From positions 12,125,674-12,189,673 of the forward strand of contig OZ038317.1 in NCBI GenBank assembly GCA_964035775.1: 64,000 nt of DNA. The letters run 5' to 3'. This DNA is from Osedax frankpressi. Its lineage: Eukaryota > Annelida > Polychaeta > Sabellida > Siboglinidae. The position numbers and the translations under genes are program-made. Positions 14,065-50,320 of the stretch are shown piece after piece. Under the pieces are notes generated by a model. It saw only the letters and a program-made list of their open reading frames with translations, did no database searches and was not told the DNA's origin. The number at the start of each line of letters is the position of its first letter. Positions within the stretch are counted from its first letter, which is position 1.

Positions 14065-14445
14065 GTATTAATAGTATATCTCTTCTACAATTATGAGATA
14101 TGCTATTAATAGTATATCTCTTCCACAATTATGAGATATGTTATTAATAGCATATCTCTTTCACAATTGTGAGATATGCTATTAATAGTATATCTCTTTC
14201 ACAATTGTGAGATATGCTATTAATAGTATATCTCTTTCACAATTGTGAGATATACTATTAATAGCATATCTCTTTCATAATTGTGAGATATGCTATTAAT
14301 AGTATATCTCTTTCACATTTGTGAGATATGCTATTAATAGCATATCTATTTCACAATCTATTTCACAATAGTATATCTCTTTCAGATTTGTGAGATATGC
14401 TATTAATAGCATATCTATTTCACAATTGTGAGATATGCTATTGAG
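14065..14445. repeat. 38-bp tandem array of self-complementary units
   Basis: About ten copies of a 38-bp unit built from two palindromes: ctattaatag at one centre and acaattgt at the other, with arms tatatctcttt and gagatatg. Each unit can pair with itself and with every neighbour, so the block can extrude as a string of hairpins or one long cruciform. Copies differ by single bases (g/a in the gcatatc/gtatatc arm; caattg versus catttg), and one unit is partly deleted near 14350-14380. Confidence 0.9.
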
Positions 14446-15205
14446 AGAAATGTTCTATATCGACATATTCTCATACATATAACGTACATTTACATAATTG
14501 TACGCGTAGAAAAGTGATTATCACTAGTTACTTGATTTTACTGATTTCTGATTGGTTATATTCGGGCACGTGATTAAACGTTAGAACAATTTCATTCTCT
14601 TTATTATTAATGACATAAAGCTAACGTCAGTACACATGTTTGAGATTTCTATTTGCATCAACTCCTCAAGAAGATTACTATCCACTAACATGTTGACCCT
14701 ATTCCAGACTAAGGTAAACTTGATATCAATTATCAAAAACACCTATAACACAAATTTTTAAATATATATATATAATAAAATAAAATATTCTTTAAGTACA
14801 TTAGATCTTTGAGTATATTATAATATTGATATTGTAGTATTCTCATATAATATACAATATATGGGTATATCTATGTATGCTAATTTGCACACACGTACAC
14901 TATTATTTTCACATACATATTAATCATGTATCATTATAAGTTAAGTTCAAATCTATATAAATCTCATAATAATATTGCTATAATTTCTATACTTAATTAA
15001 TGTTTTATTAAAAAACTTTATATATTTAATATATAGATATATATATATATATATGTGTGTGAATTTATATAAATGAAAAGAAAATGGAAGGTTATAAATA
15101 TTAAATTGTTGGGGAATTGGACTTATTAAAAATAGAAAATAAATTTATAAAAGACGTTAATTTTATAATAAAACATTTATATATTAATACGGTGATATAT
15201 TGATA

Positions 15206-15211
<6 letters not shown>

Positions 15212-15272
<61 letters not shown>
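15212..15272. repeat. (TA)n microsatellite
   Basis: TA run with one tac interruption. Confidence 0.95.
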
Positions 15273-15273
<1 letters not shown>

Positions 15274-15546
15274 TCACTAACAGTATTTATCTATTTGTAT
15301 GATGTACATACGATGTCCTACATTAGCCATTGTACATTGTACACTGTACAGTGTATAATGTAAAATTTACATAATATACATTATACTGTAAAGTAAATAA
15401 CGTGAATTGTATTCCCAAGTATCGTACTCTCTAATTGTAGTTAATAAAATAATTACCAGTATTATTTATTTCTTACAAATATAAGGATATTAAATATATA
15501 TACACACATATACACATACACACACACATAAATACATATACACACA

Positions 15547-15551
<5 letters not shown>

Positions 15552-15623
<72 letters not shown>

Positions 15624-15626
15624 ATA
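15552..15626. repeat. (TA)n microsatellite flanked by CA/TG-rich sequence
   Basis: TA run. Its left flank (15500-15550) is a mixed (CA)n/(TA)n tract. Confidence 0.9.
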
Positions 15627-16095
15627 GTATGGTAAATAATGGATAGGATTGGCTTTTTAGATTCTTATGAAATTTATTTTGTATGAGTCTTTAGAGTTAT
15701 CACACTCTATTGTTATAAATAATATATATCATAATTACTAGTTACTTATCAAATGCTTTATTTTTATAATGAATATTAGTTTTTACCTAAAAGTGTAATA
15801 CATTTATAAATTTATAATTCTATAAACATTAAATAGATATAATTTTTTTTTAAATTATTTTTAAATATATTATATTTAATTATATTAATATATATATATA
15901 TAAATATATAAATATATATATATATATATAAATATATTTAAATTGATATTTTATATATACATTATATAGTGCACAGCAAATAGCATGTATTATATAGTAT
16001 ACCTATGACTTAAATTATAAAACATCACATACTAAATACACGAGTATGTACTTAAATATGCACTGAAAACATTTGAATAAAATAATAACATTATT

Positions 16096-16118
16096 GTTCT
16101 CTCTCTCTCTCTCTCTCT
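16096..16118. repeat. (CT)n microsatellite at the gap edge
   Basis: Pure CT run that ends at the first N. The gap probably opened because assembly failed in or beyond this repeat. Confidence 0.9.
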
Positions 16119-16318
16119 NNNNNNNNNNNNNNNNNNNNNNNNNNNNNNNNNNNNNNNNNNNNNNNNNNNNNNNNNNNNNNNNNNNNNNNNNNNNNNNNNN
16201 NNNNNNNNNNNNNNNNNNNNNNNNNNNNNNNNNNNNNNNNNNNNNNNNNNNNNNNNNNNNNNNNNNNNNNNNNNNNNNNNNNNNNNNNNNNNNNNNNNNN
16301 NNNNNNNNNNNNNNNNNN
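16119..16318. other. assembly gap (200 N)
   Basis: Exactly 200 N. The round number suggests a filler or estimated gap, so the true size and content are unknown. It lies upstream of the first recognisable synaptotagmin-7 exon and may hide exons. Confidence 0.99.
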
Positions 16319-16362
16319 ATTAAGGATATATGTTATAAACATACACGTATATATTTCATTTG

Positions 16363-16401
<39 letters not shown>

Positions 16402-17570
16402 TCATATCCATTACAGTGTGTGTAGTTGAGTTTATATAATTATGATTATATTAATTATTAATATTATTTTAATAAATATAAATATATTTTATATTGCAAT
16501 TCTGAATATACGGTACAATTTATAATTTGTTTTCTCTGTCGTACAGTAAAAGTATCGGTATTATAATTGAGATAAAACGGTTCTATTCCAATAGTTGTAT
16601 TTGTGAATCATTCTAAGTGTGTTATTATAGATAAATCTGGATTTGCTAACGATGATTGGGATTTACATATTAACAAAAAATGAGTATTTTAAATGTAGAA
16701 AACATTGTTTATATTGAAATGAAAAACTTTTCTTGTACATTCGGGATGTGTTCTTATAAATGTTAAATTTAACAGATACATAGTTTATTATAGAAAATCG
16801 TGTCCCTACAAAATAGTTGATATTATCATTTGTTTTATTTTAGTTTAATCGCACATACATGTATGAAAAGTTTAATAATTAAATATGATTTATTGATGTA
16901 TTGTATGATAAAATGTATTTGCCATGGACATGCAGGGTATAGCTTACTAACTATCAGCTCAATACTAGATCTGTACACTTTATATAATCTTTACATTTTA
17001 CAAAATGCTGTTTTTTAGTTCAACAACATATGTTTTCGAAAATGTTTATGATTGATTTAATGTTTCATTTTCTCCAAAAGTCTCATATGGAATTTAAAAA
17101 TTAGTCAGATTATTTTTCTTTATTTGATTTCAGATTTCTTATTTTAATAAATAATTCATTAGTGAATAAGTCTGATTAATTGAATTGTTGTCTATATTTC
17201 TATTTTCATTTTAAATTTCCTTCATATAACATATAACTTATCAACAATTTGTCCACCATTTATCTATTTTTATAATAATTTCTGGTGGTATCGTATGCAT
17301 AATTTACATTTTCATTTCATCTAGCTTTTTAATACATTCGTCTCATTGATTTATAATTGTAAACCTCAGTTCGTTTATTTAAACAAGATCCGTAATCGTA
17401 GTTAGGATAAATATTATTTAATTATTTACTTGATTTGACTTATTGATATATATATATATATATTTATTTTTTATTTAGAGAATATCAATATACACGTTGT
17501 TTGATATGATATATATGTTAAGAGGTCGTTTAAAATGATTAAAATGTTTTCTGAACACCACATAATATAC

Positions 17571-17678
<108 letters not shown>

Positions 17679-18300
17679 TAAAACATTGAGTAGTATAAGT
17701 TGGCAATGATTAATATAAATACTATTTGTATATATTTATATATATTTTCAATTTATATTCTAAATTATTTTATTTTCTAAGTTTTTATCTGATTGATCTC
17801 AAATTATTTTCAGAGTGTAAATTCATTAAAGTTATTTCCAAGATTGCAAATGTTATACATACACTACAATATATTAATATTTAGCATTATCATATAATGA
17901 GCATTCCATGCCCGATTAACCATTGTAGGTTTATTTAACTGACAACATAGTTTCCGATACATATCGCATCACGTGCATTATAAACCAAACCAGCACTACA
18001 CTATATTGTGTCGTTTTCTCTATAGTATAACCGCGATACATATGAATATAATCTTTCCATTTCAGTTTGTTTTCTTTTACCCTAGATAACCTATCAACTT
18101 TAGAGTACCGGTCCTCTACTCCGAGTCTAATAGATTTCACTCTTAGTAATAACTCAATTGTTTAGTGGATATCACACAGTTCAGACTTAATAATTCTACT
18201 ACAACCACTACTACAGATATATTATTTTTATTTTACACAACTCAAACAACAACTCTGATTTCACATTCACTCGGTATATTTCTCCGACCAACCATACATA

Positions 18301-18517
18301 TTTAACTCGAGATAATGTCACACCTTCCACTATCCACTATAACTTCCTAAATTACTCACCGTCCATTATATGCCAAACCAAGCGAGCTCTTATTACAGAC
18401 CAAACTTCTCCTCGTCAGATTCGTTATCTGCCACTGCATTTCACCAGCCAGAAAACGCTCATTATCTCGTCGTTCCACGCCCACCGCAGCCCAACACACC
18501 ATACATCTCGACTGCAG
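18301..18517 (+). other. less AT-rich open segment upstream of the C2A exon
   Basis: The reading frame of the C2A exon continues upstream without a stop to an ATG at 18370, giving a Pro/Ser/Tyr-rich stretch ([19 protein letters not shown]...). It could be an alternative first exon that yields a protein starting inside C2A, or simply intron. I cannot decide from sequence alone. Confidence 0.3.
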
Positions 18518-20917
18518 GTTACCCTCACGCGAAACTGATGAACCGAACGCTATACCTGCAAGTGCTGGACTACGACCGTTTTAGCCGCGATGACCCCATT
18601 GGCGAGATCGCTATACCGTTGAACGACCTCGAATTCGGTGGCACGTCTCCTAACGTCATGTGGAAGGCATTACAACCCTGCAAAGGACACACGGTCGGTA
18701 ACCACGACTAGTGCCTTATCCCTCTGCGGAAGTGTGCGGATTAAAACTAAACCACGTCCACGCTTGAGTATATTACACGATATAAAAGAGGCAATATAAC
18801 TAGTACTTGGTATTGAACTAAGCATTGGATTTAACCCAGAAGTTTAACTAAATAACACATCCATATAAGAGAAAAACAATGCGAAGTCTCACGTACAATG
18901 AAATCATGCACGCCTCATCGACCTCATGCTAAACTAGACCACGCCTTTAACGCACGCTGAATGAGTTTAACCACGCCCCAAATGCAGGGTAAACTCGGAG
19001 AATTGTGCATATCATTATGCTATCAGCCGACCGCTGGACGGATAACGGTGGTGATCATGAAATGCAGACAACTTAAAGCCAAAGATCTTAACGGATATTC
19101 AGGTGAGGTGGTAATTATTACATGATGGTTATATTATATTTGAACATGAGACGTATACTCTAGTTTATTATTATAAATGAATGTGATTATGTTTGAAATG
19201 TAACTACGTGTGTAAGTTAGATTTGTTAATCGAAGTAGGTACGGGATTTAGCGAGAGTTATATAAATAATAATCAGTGTTAGATTGAATCGGATATTTTA
19301 GTAGTCGCCTTCAGTAGCAGAGAATATTTTCAGGATATCTGCGAGTAACAGCAACCAAATGCCTAACGTTTATAGTGAGTAGTGTTTTAAAGGTGTAATT
19401 GTTAATATTGATCTCAAAACTATCTTGGTTATATAAAGAAACGTTACATTTGCGTTGCACTAAATAATTGCATTCGATCAATTTAAGCGATTGCAACATT
19501 GATTGGATTCAATCTTTTTATGTACTTATTGATTCTAATATGTTAAACTACTAAATTCATTTACCTTAATAGTTATTGTTTTCTAAACTACTTAAATTAA
19601 GTATTTATAATACCGTAAGGTTTGGGTTTAGGTTTATTACTCATTTTCCGAATATCAATTAATTTTATTAACGGAATTCTACTTCACCCTAAAATATATA
19701 ATTTTATATATTTATCTTACAATTGCAATTGACAATATTCATAAATGTTATTGAATGATAATACACGGACAATAAGAAATAAATAATAAAATGATTGAAA
19801 ATATCTATATTATCTATATCTCTATCACTTTTGTTATAAACACGTACACGTTTATTGTAATTATCAGTGTGTATAGTTATTGTAGTTATTGTAATTCTAT
19901 GTCGGTGTGTGTAGCCAACAGTTCACCCCCATCGCATTCTCCATTCGTCCCAGATTCAAACATTCCGTGTACACTCCCTTGCAGATCCATACGTGAAAAT
20001 TTGGCTAATGCACGACGGCAAAAAACAAGTAAAACAGAAAACGGAAACTATTGACAAAAATTTAGATCCGGTGTTTAATCAGAGCTTCGAATTCAGCGTA
20101 CCGTACGAGAGAGTAAGACAGGTTTATGTTGGGGTGAGGCCTAGGCGAGCGTGTGGTGCGTTAAACGGAATAGGGTAACTAATAAGGAGGTGATGGAGGT
20201 GTGGAAGAGGAATGTAGGGAAGTCGAGGGTGTAACGATGCGATTAATAAAGGAGGAGACGAAGAAGAAATGAGCGGGAAGAAGGTGGTCGGGAAAATGCA
20301 GTTGAGAAAGATCTTGCTAAAGAAAAATAAAGTAATAATTATTAGAATGATAAAGAAGTATGAGTGAGATGAGGGTCGAAAATGAGATGAATTAAAGAAT
20401 GCGATGACAATGAGTAGATAGGGTTGTAGACGTGACGGATAAGAGAGCATGTGACCAATAAAGAGAAAAGTTGATACTGATGTAGGTGTTAATAAGATTA
20501 GTGGGGCAAAGGTGAGTAAGAAAATATGAGAAGTTGTAGTAATTTTGATGGGAAGATTGAACTAAATTTCCGTATTATTAAGTCAAGTTTAATTATTTAT
20601 AAATAGCCTTCAACTAAAATTAATATTCATCTACTACCCTTAGTAAGGTTAGAATTATAGGTATTGCGATTATAAATATAGATTACATAATAAAATAGAT
20701 ACCAGATGTATGTGTTTTCAAACCGTAATGCAATGATTTACAGACTTCGCTAATTGTCTCCGTCATGGACTACGACCGACTCGGCAGGAACGAACTGATC
20801 GGTAAGATCGTGTTGGGCAGCAAGAGCGGTCCGCAAGAGGTGAAACACTGGAACGAAATGTTCTCGAAGTCCAGGCAGGCCGTTGCCCAGTGGCACATGC
20901 TAAAGGATTTCAGTTGA
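18518..20917 (+). CDS. Syt7: synaptotagmin-7, 3' part (end of C2A, complete C2B)
   Basis: Four exons join in phase: 18518-18693, 18988-19102, 19985-20121 and 20744-20917 (TGA at 20915-20917). The first begins [20 protein letters not shown] and carries the second half of C2A with calcium-loop 3 ([12 protein letters not shown]). The next three form C2[15 protein letters not shown], loop 1 ([15 protein letters not shown]), the [16 protein letters not shown] polybasic and RNLNP-like strand, loop 3 ([14 protein letters not shown]) and the [10 protein letters not shown] tail. The aspartates of loop 1 and the DYD of loop 3 are kept; the last acidic position is Glu. [10 protein letters not shown] and the AQWH ending fit Syt7 best. 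Syt7 is a high-affinity calcium sensor for lysosomal and synaptic exocytosis. The transmembrane segment and first half of C2A are not visible in this window. The frame upstream of 18518 stays open to an ATG at 18370, but that stretch (Pro/Ser/Tyr-rich) does not resemble C2A, so a splice acceptor at gactgcag is preferred. Confidence 0.93.
18694..18987 (+). other. Syt7 intron with repeated CCACGCC motifs
   Basis: An unusually C-rich intron for this window. TAAACCACG, GACCACGCCT and TTAACCACGCCCC occur at about 18749, 18940 and 18969; the last is directly upstream of the acceptor. The reverse complement (GGCGTGGTTTA) is the core of the array in meckelin intron 11. Confidence 0.5.
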
Positions 20918-21166
20918 TCGGGCCAAGCTTCGATTGCCCAGCTCTCGAAGTCGCCGACGTCAAGGGCTAAGCGTTACGAGGTGCTCGCGGAGTCGAGTCG
21001 AAACTGCTAAGTTCGATGTGATCGTTTCATAAAATCTAACGCTCCCCGTTCAATGTACTTCTAATAAGCGCGTTCGATCAATAAGGATTGAGGGGAGAGC
21101 TTGATAATGAGGAGCCTTTCCATTCGTTGAGGATATTGGATGAAGGGTGGGTTCCTTACGTTTTTC

Positions 21167-21223
<57 letters not shown>

Positions 21224-22184
21224 CTCCTCGATATAACTAAACTGTATTGGATTCACGAGGTTCACGCCTCAACCGCTCAGTTTTAGCTACGAACTGTTTT
21301 TAGATTGGAATTATCACGAAAAGGTATTAATATCGTTATCAATTGTTAACACTAATCGCCATATTTATATATTCATTATTTTGTGAAGTTATTATTTCCT
21401 ACGACCATGACAATTACTTCAGATATATAGATAATAGAACCAATCAAAGAAAATCACCAGTATTCAGTCATAACATTTCATTGCGCGAGATCAGTTTGTC
21501 AGGAAATGTATTTATCGTTTCCACCATGACGTGAAATGAGAAATGTAGTGATTTGTAAAACGCAAATGTAATATTCGTGTGAATCCGATTCAAGCAACTT
21601 CATGCAAGCAGAATTCACTACACTTATGTACATACGAAAACAAATACAGATTTGAAAACGTTTCTTTTTAAAAAAACGTTATTTTACAATATTATATAAT
21701 ATCTCTGTTAATAATATTATGTAAAACGATGTATCATCGAGTACCTTCTTTTGGAGTTGAATTACAATTTATTATGTCTATATATATATATTAATATATA
21801 TATATAAATAAATACTTTATTAATAAAAAGTCAAAATAATATATATTCTTTATTTGAAAATGGTATAAAATAAAAAAGTACTTATCAAACATATGTACAT
21901 AATTAAACTGTATTGAAAGTGGTTTATTAATGAAAGTATTAATTATAATTATTTCAATTAGGAAAATAATCTGAAAATTACAATCAAAGTGTATATTTTT
22001 TTTATTAAAATAGAAAATATTTAAAATATATAAAAAATATATTTATGAATCATGAAAATCAATGAATCAAATAAATTATATAAATAATATTTGATTATAT
22101 GTAATAATATAAATAATAATAAAATTTAAAACATATTCAAATAAATATTTGATTAGAATAAAAAAGTAAAACATTAATAACTAT
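20918..22184. other. 3' flanks of convergent Syt7 and meckelin genes
   Basis: The first 150 bp after the Syt7 stop keep a near-coding base composition and are probably 3' UTR. The rest is AT-rich. Both genes end here tail to tail, 1268 bp apart. Candidate plus-strand AATAAA sites lie at about 21805-21830; no single site stands out. Confidence 0.5.
21168..21220. repeat. (TA)n microsatellite between convergent genes
   Basis: TA run in the Syt7 3' flank. Confidence 0.95.
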
Positions 22185-45684
<23,500 letters not shown>

Positions 45685-45699
45685 ATTTGTATACAAGTC

Positions 45700-48398
45700 A
45701 CAGCAACAAGCTATGCTGCAGTGAATACTTTGGAAAACTAGTAATAATTAATATGTATAATTACTCTAATTTTATTTATAATTACTATGTATTTATTCTT
45801 ATTTTATTTTTAATTAAAATATACATATTAGATATTATATTATAAAATATTTAGAATTATTTTAAATAATTGAATTTTTAATGTAACAGATATTATTATT
45901 GTTTATTTATGAGTAACTCCATTTTGATTTAAAATTATTTATATTTGTACTACAATATATTAATTAATTATTCATTCAAAGTATATACATTCTTTATACT
46001 CCAAAGGTTATATATATTTGATATATTAAAATCACAATAAAATACCATATTTGTTTAATAATATAGGAGGTATAACCATTGATTCTTTCTTTTATGAATG
46101 TCAATTGTTAATTAAATATGCGTGTTTATAAAAATAAATATTTAATCATTCATGAACTTGATTATTCATTACATTATTTCTTAATCATTAACTTAATCTA
46201 AGTATTATTACTAATTGTTTTATTTGATTGAATACGCCAACTACAAATATTGCAACAAATAATTAAAATAATTATGTGAAATTATAAGATGTATGTGTTA
46301 TATATTAAAATTCGAATCATATTTGAATTTTGTTTTAAATCCTATTATGCTTGGGATTATAAATGGCATTATAAAAATTGTACCTATCATCGATTTCCTA
46401 TATAATACACAACTGTATGTATGATAATTATTAACTAGTATTATGTTTTTTTTAATTATATAATCAAGTTTTTTATTGATATGAAATTTATTTTTTTTAT
46501 GCTTATGTATATGAAATATGATAATTCACTATGAACATATATTAATACAAATTAGATTTATAGATTTGTATAAATTACATAATTACTATTATATATTCTA
46601 ATAATTTGATTATGATTATGATTTATATATTTTATATGTATAATTATACAATATGAGGTAATAAATTATATATTGTATACAATCATATATGTAACTGGGT
46701 TTCTTTCATAAATATGGAGAATTCCAGTATAAAATAATTTTAAGAATATTATAATATATATTAGTTGTTTGTAAAAATGATTTATATATGTATCATTTAT
46801 AAATACATTATAAAGTAATATCATAATGTATATAGTCAAATATGTGATATGCATATATGTAAGCTTTTATACATGTGATAAATTCACAGATTTTATTTAT
46901 TCAAACCTTTAAATTCATAACAAACATATTTAATTAAAAAAAGCATAATACTATCAAAGAACATGGTGAATAGAAATTTATTATAGTGAAATAATTTGGA
47001 TACACTCACTTGGGGATTAAAATTAAAATATTTAAATTCATAATTTCATATAAACATGTTATATTAAATATATTAGTAGAACTTCAGTTGATATAAATTT
47101 TAAAAATTTATAATAAAAATAAAAATTACTTTATAATTTTAAAAAAACATCTATTATCTCACATAATCTATACAGTATAATAAATTTTTAAAATACTTGT
47201 GTTATCTATGTGTTTTATAACCTGTATATTACATTGATATAGAAAAATTCACGTGATGGTATCTTGGTAATCTTGTACACTATCTAATAATTTTCGTAAA
47301 TATAATTATTAATATTAAAATCATGCATAAAAAGTAAGCAATTTTACACAGATCTATTCCTATATGTGATCTCATATTTATCTCGCAATGGATATCGACA
47401 ATATCCTATGGTGTATCTCAATTTAGTTCTACTTGTAAATAATCGCGGCTATTTAAAAATGTCTTATATTATGTGCGTATTTTACATAAGTTTACTATGA
47501 GCAAAATTAAATTTGTATATAAGCAATCTTCGATCAATCCACATAATATATAGAAATCAATAGATTTAAATATCATTTTATATTTACTAAGTTATTATAT
47601 TACCTAAGTAATATAAATAACTAATAATAAACTCAATAATAACATATCTTTGTGTTATAGCAATTATTAAACTAATATAGTAAAGCTTACTTTTAAAATA
47701 ATAATTTAATTTAATAAGTCCCCTTGAAAGTATTAGTATAGTATAATTATATAGCATAATTTTAGATGTGTTATTGTATCAATATCTCTCAGAAGATTAT
47801 ATTGATTTAGTAGAAACTAGATTACTACCATTAATATTTATACCATCATTATAATAATTAATACCTACTAGGTACCATAAATGATTTTCTGATACCTATG
47901 TTAATTTTACAGCCTTTCTTTATAAAAAGATCAGATCTATTATTGATATTAAGATATAAGTAAACTTGGCATTATTTTTATTTCGTTGTCCAAGATCGTA
48001 TAATCCTTGCATATATTGTAAAATTTAAGTAATCTGATAACTGTAATTTAGTTATGTATTTTTTGTTTAAAATAACTAATTTTGACATTATTGCAATCTA
48101 ATATAATAAATATATATATATTAGTTATAACTAATTATATAAATATAGATCAATATAATATTTTTAGTATTATAAATGTTTTATGGATGCTATGTAGCTA
48201 GAATTATCTGACATTAACATGTAATATATATTTCATATTAAATAATCTAAAAATACTTATAAATTGTATATGAATGTTTTATATGTCTTGAAATATACAT
48301 ATGTATTATAATATAACATTGTGGTATGATGAATGCAATTATTTATAATAAGTACAGTAATAATAATTGATTTGAATATAACAATTATTTTTTTCCAG
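45700..48398. other. intergenic region between divergent meckelin and RBM12-type genes
   Basis: AT-rich, with no CpG-rich promoter visible. A half X-box-like GTTGCT lies at about 45704-45709 on the minus strand, about 20 bp upstream of the meckelin ATG, but the second half-site is not recognisable. Nothing else stands out. Confidence 0.45.
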
Positions 48399-48454
48399 GT
48401 CAATGAAGTGTCAATCAGTGTGATTGGATATCATAAATTATTTGATAAATTTAG
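48399..48454 (+). other. candidate 5' UTR exon of the RBM12-type gene
   Basis: Bounded by a strong acceptor (attttttttccag) and donor (TTTAG|GTATGT). One frame is open (VNEVSISVIGYHKLFDKF) but ends at TGA four codons into the next exon. Since that next exon also has a donor, non-coding 5' UTR is the simplest reading. An alternative is the tail of another gene. Confidence 0.35.
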
Positions 48455-48666
48455 GTATGTTTATAATTTTATTTTTTAGGATTAATTTCAATAATTAATA
48501 AATAAATGTTTTAATTTTTAAATCAGTAACAATTTTAGATAAATATATTAAATTTTAATATGTAAGTACTTTATTTAATAATATATACTGAATATATATA
48601 CAACTTAGTAATTGTATTGTGATAACATTAAAATAATTAGTATATGATTATTATCTTATTTTACAG

Positions 48667-48767
48667 ATATCTTATATGACTCCAGAAGTTAATGGACATA
48701 CATCAAGTTCTCAATCATTCGACAAGTCATAGTGTTTTCTTCCCTCAAGCCTACATAATTTAGTAAA
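48667..48767 (+). other. candidate second 5' UTR exon of the RBM12-type gene
   Basis: Lies between an acceptor (tattttacag) and a donor (AGTAAA|GTATGT) and is less AT-rich than its surroundings. It would splice over about 9.6 kb to the acceptor aataaacag directly before the RBM12 ATG at 58355. A 22-codon open frame (ISYMTPEVNGHTSSSQSFD...) ends in TAG inside the exon and may be an upstream ORF. Confidence 0.35.
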
Positions 48768-50277
48768 GTATGTATTAAGTTTTAGTTTTAATGCAATCAA
48801 TATTTAATATATCTTATTTATTTAAATATTATAAACAGTTATTAATATATTCTTAGGTAACTAGTTATACATATATAAATATATATTTATCCATATATAT
48901 ATAAAAAAAATTGTGTATATACATGTATACCAAATACTGTTTATGTATCATAATATATTCTATTTGCGACTAAATAATAATTGAGCGTTTTCTTAATAAA
49001 ATAGGTTTGGATAAAATAAATTTAGATATTTATAATTTTTTTCAAATATTCTGTATATAATATTCTAATATTTTATATTTACTGACAATTTAAATATGAA
49101 TTGGTTTACATGTTGTTACAAAAATCATAAAAAACAGTAAAATAATATTTATTATTGTAAAAATTAAAATAAAAAAATCCCAGAATCTAATATTTTTGGG
49201 AGTACATTCTATTTGTTACTAAAGAATATACATAGAATAAGATAGATGCAAATTATACACTAACTTTATTGGATTGCAGAAATTATGTATCATTTAAAAT
49301 AAAATCATATATTTAAAAAAAATATCCTACATTATTTAAATTTATGTATTACGAATTTTAAAAATTGATTTTACAAAATAAGAATATATCTATAAAAGTA
49401 TTAATTATTTTTAAATATATCAATGAAATTGATACAAAATATATTGCACTATCATTTTCATATGTATGTATAATTTGATATGATATTTTAGTTACAAAAA
49501 AAAATATTAAATAAATATACACAAAATTATAGTATCTTATATCCTCTTTATTACATTGGATTGTATTTAATTCATTTTTTACCAGTAAATTATAATTTAT
49601 TCGAGATTAATAATGATATTGTACATTGAAAAATTATTCAATCCATTTTTTAGTGGACAGTTTTTTTAATAGTTCAGTAATATTTTAATATATTAGTTTA
49701 TTTTAAACTAATCAATAATTTACTAACTTAAAAATAATATATTAATACTCAATATTGTAATAGTTATATTATGTTATTATATGCAGTGTTACAATAATAA
49801 TAAAGTACATAAATATTCTTTGGTAGATTTTTTTGAATATATATAAAATATATAAAGTATTAAACTAATAGAAAAAATGTTACATAATTTAATAATAATT
49901 ATTAATAATGATTTAAATTTGTATAAATTATATAAGTCCAATCAAGTGATTCTACCTCTTAATATAAATGATATACATAATGTATCAAATAAAACATGCA
50001 TATTCGGACTGTATTAAAGAAATGTGGTGTTGTCAGACTTTAAAAGAGTTCTAATTTCCAACTAGTTACTTGAAATTTCAAGATTATCTGGTGATGATTC
50101 TATATTTGAAATAATGAGTCATAGATATTGTTGATTATTAAAATATAAGCTTTATATCCACAAAATAATTAAAATGAGGATGATAAATCTTAATTTCTGG
50201 TTAAATATCGACTCTGCATTATTTTTGCTAATTCTTTTAACAATATATGTATTGTTTTACACTCCTATTATATAAAC

Positions 50278-50320
50278 TCAAATTTATTATATATATCAAA
50301 TATATAATAAATTTGAGCTG
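50278..50320. repeat. short perfect inverted repeat (hairpin)
   Basis: Arms ctcaaatttattatatat and atatataataaatttgag around a loop of about 5 nt. Confidence 0.8.
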
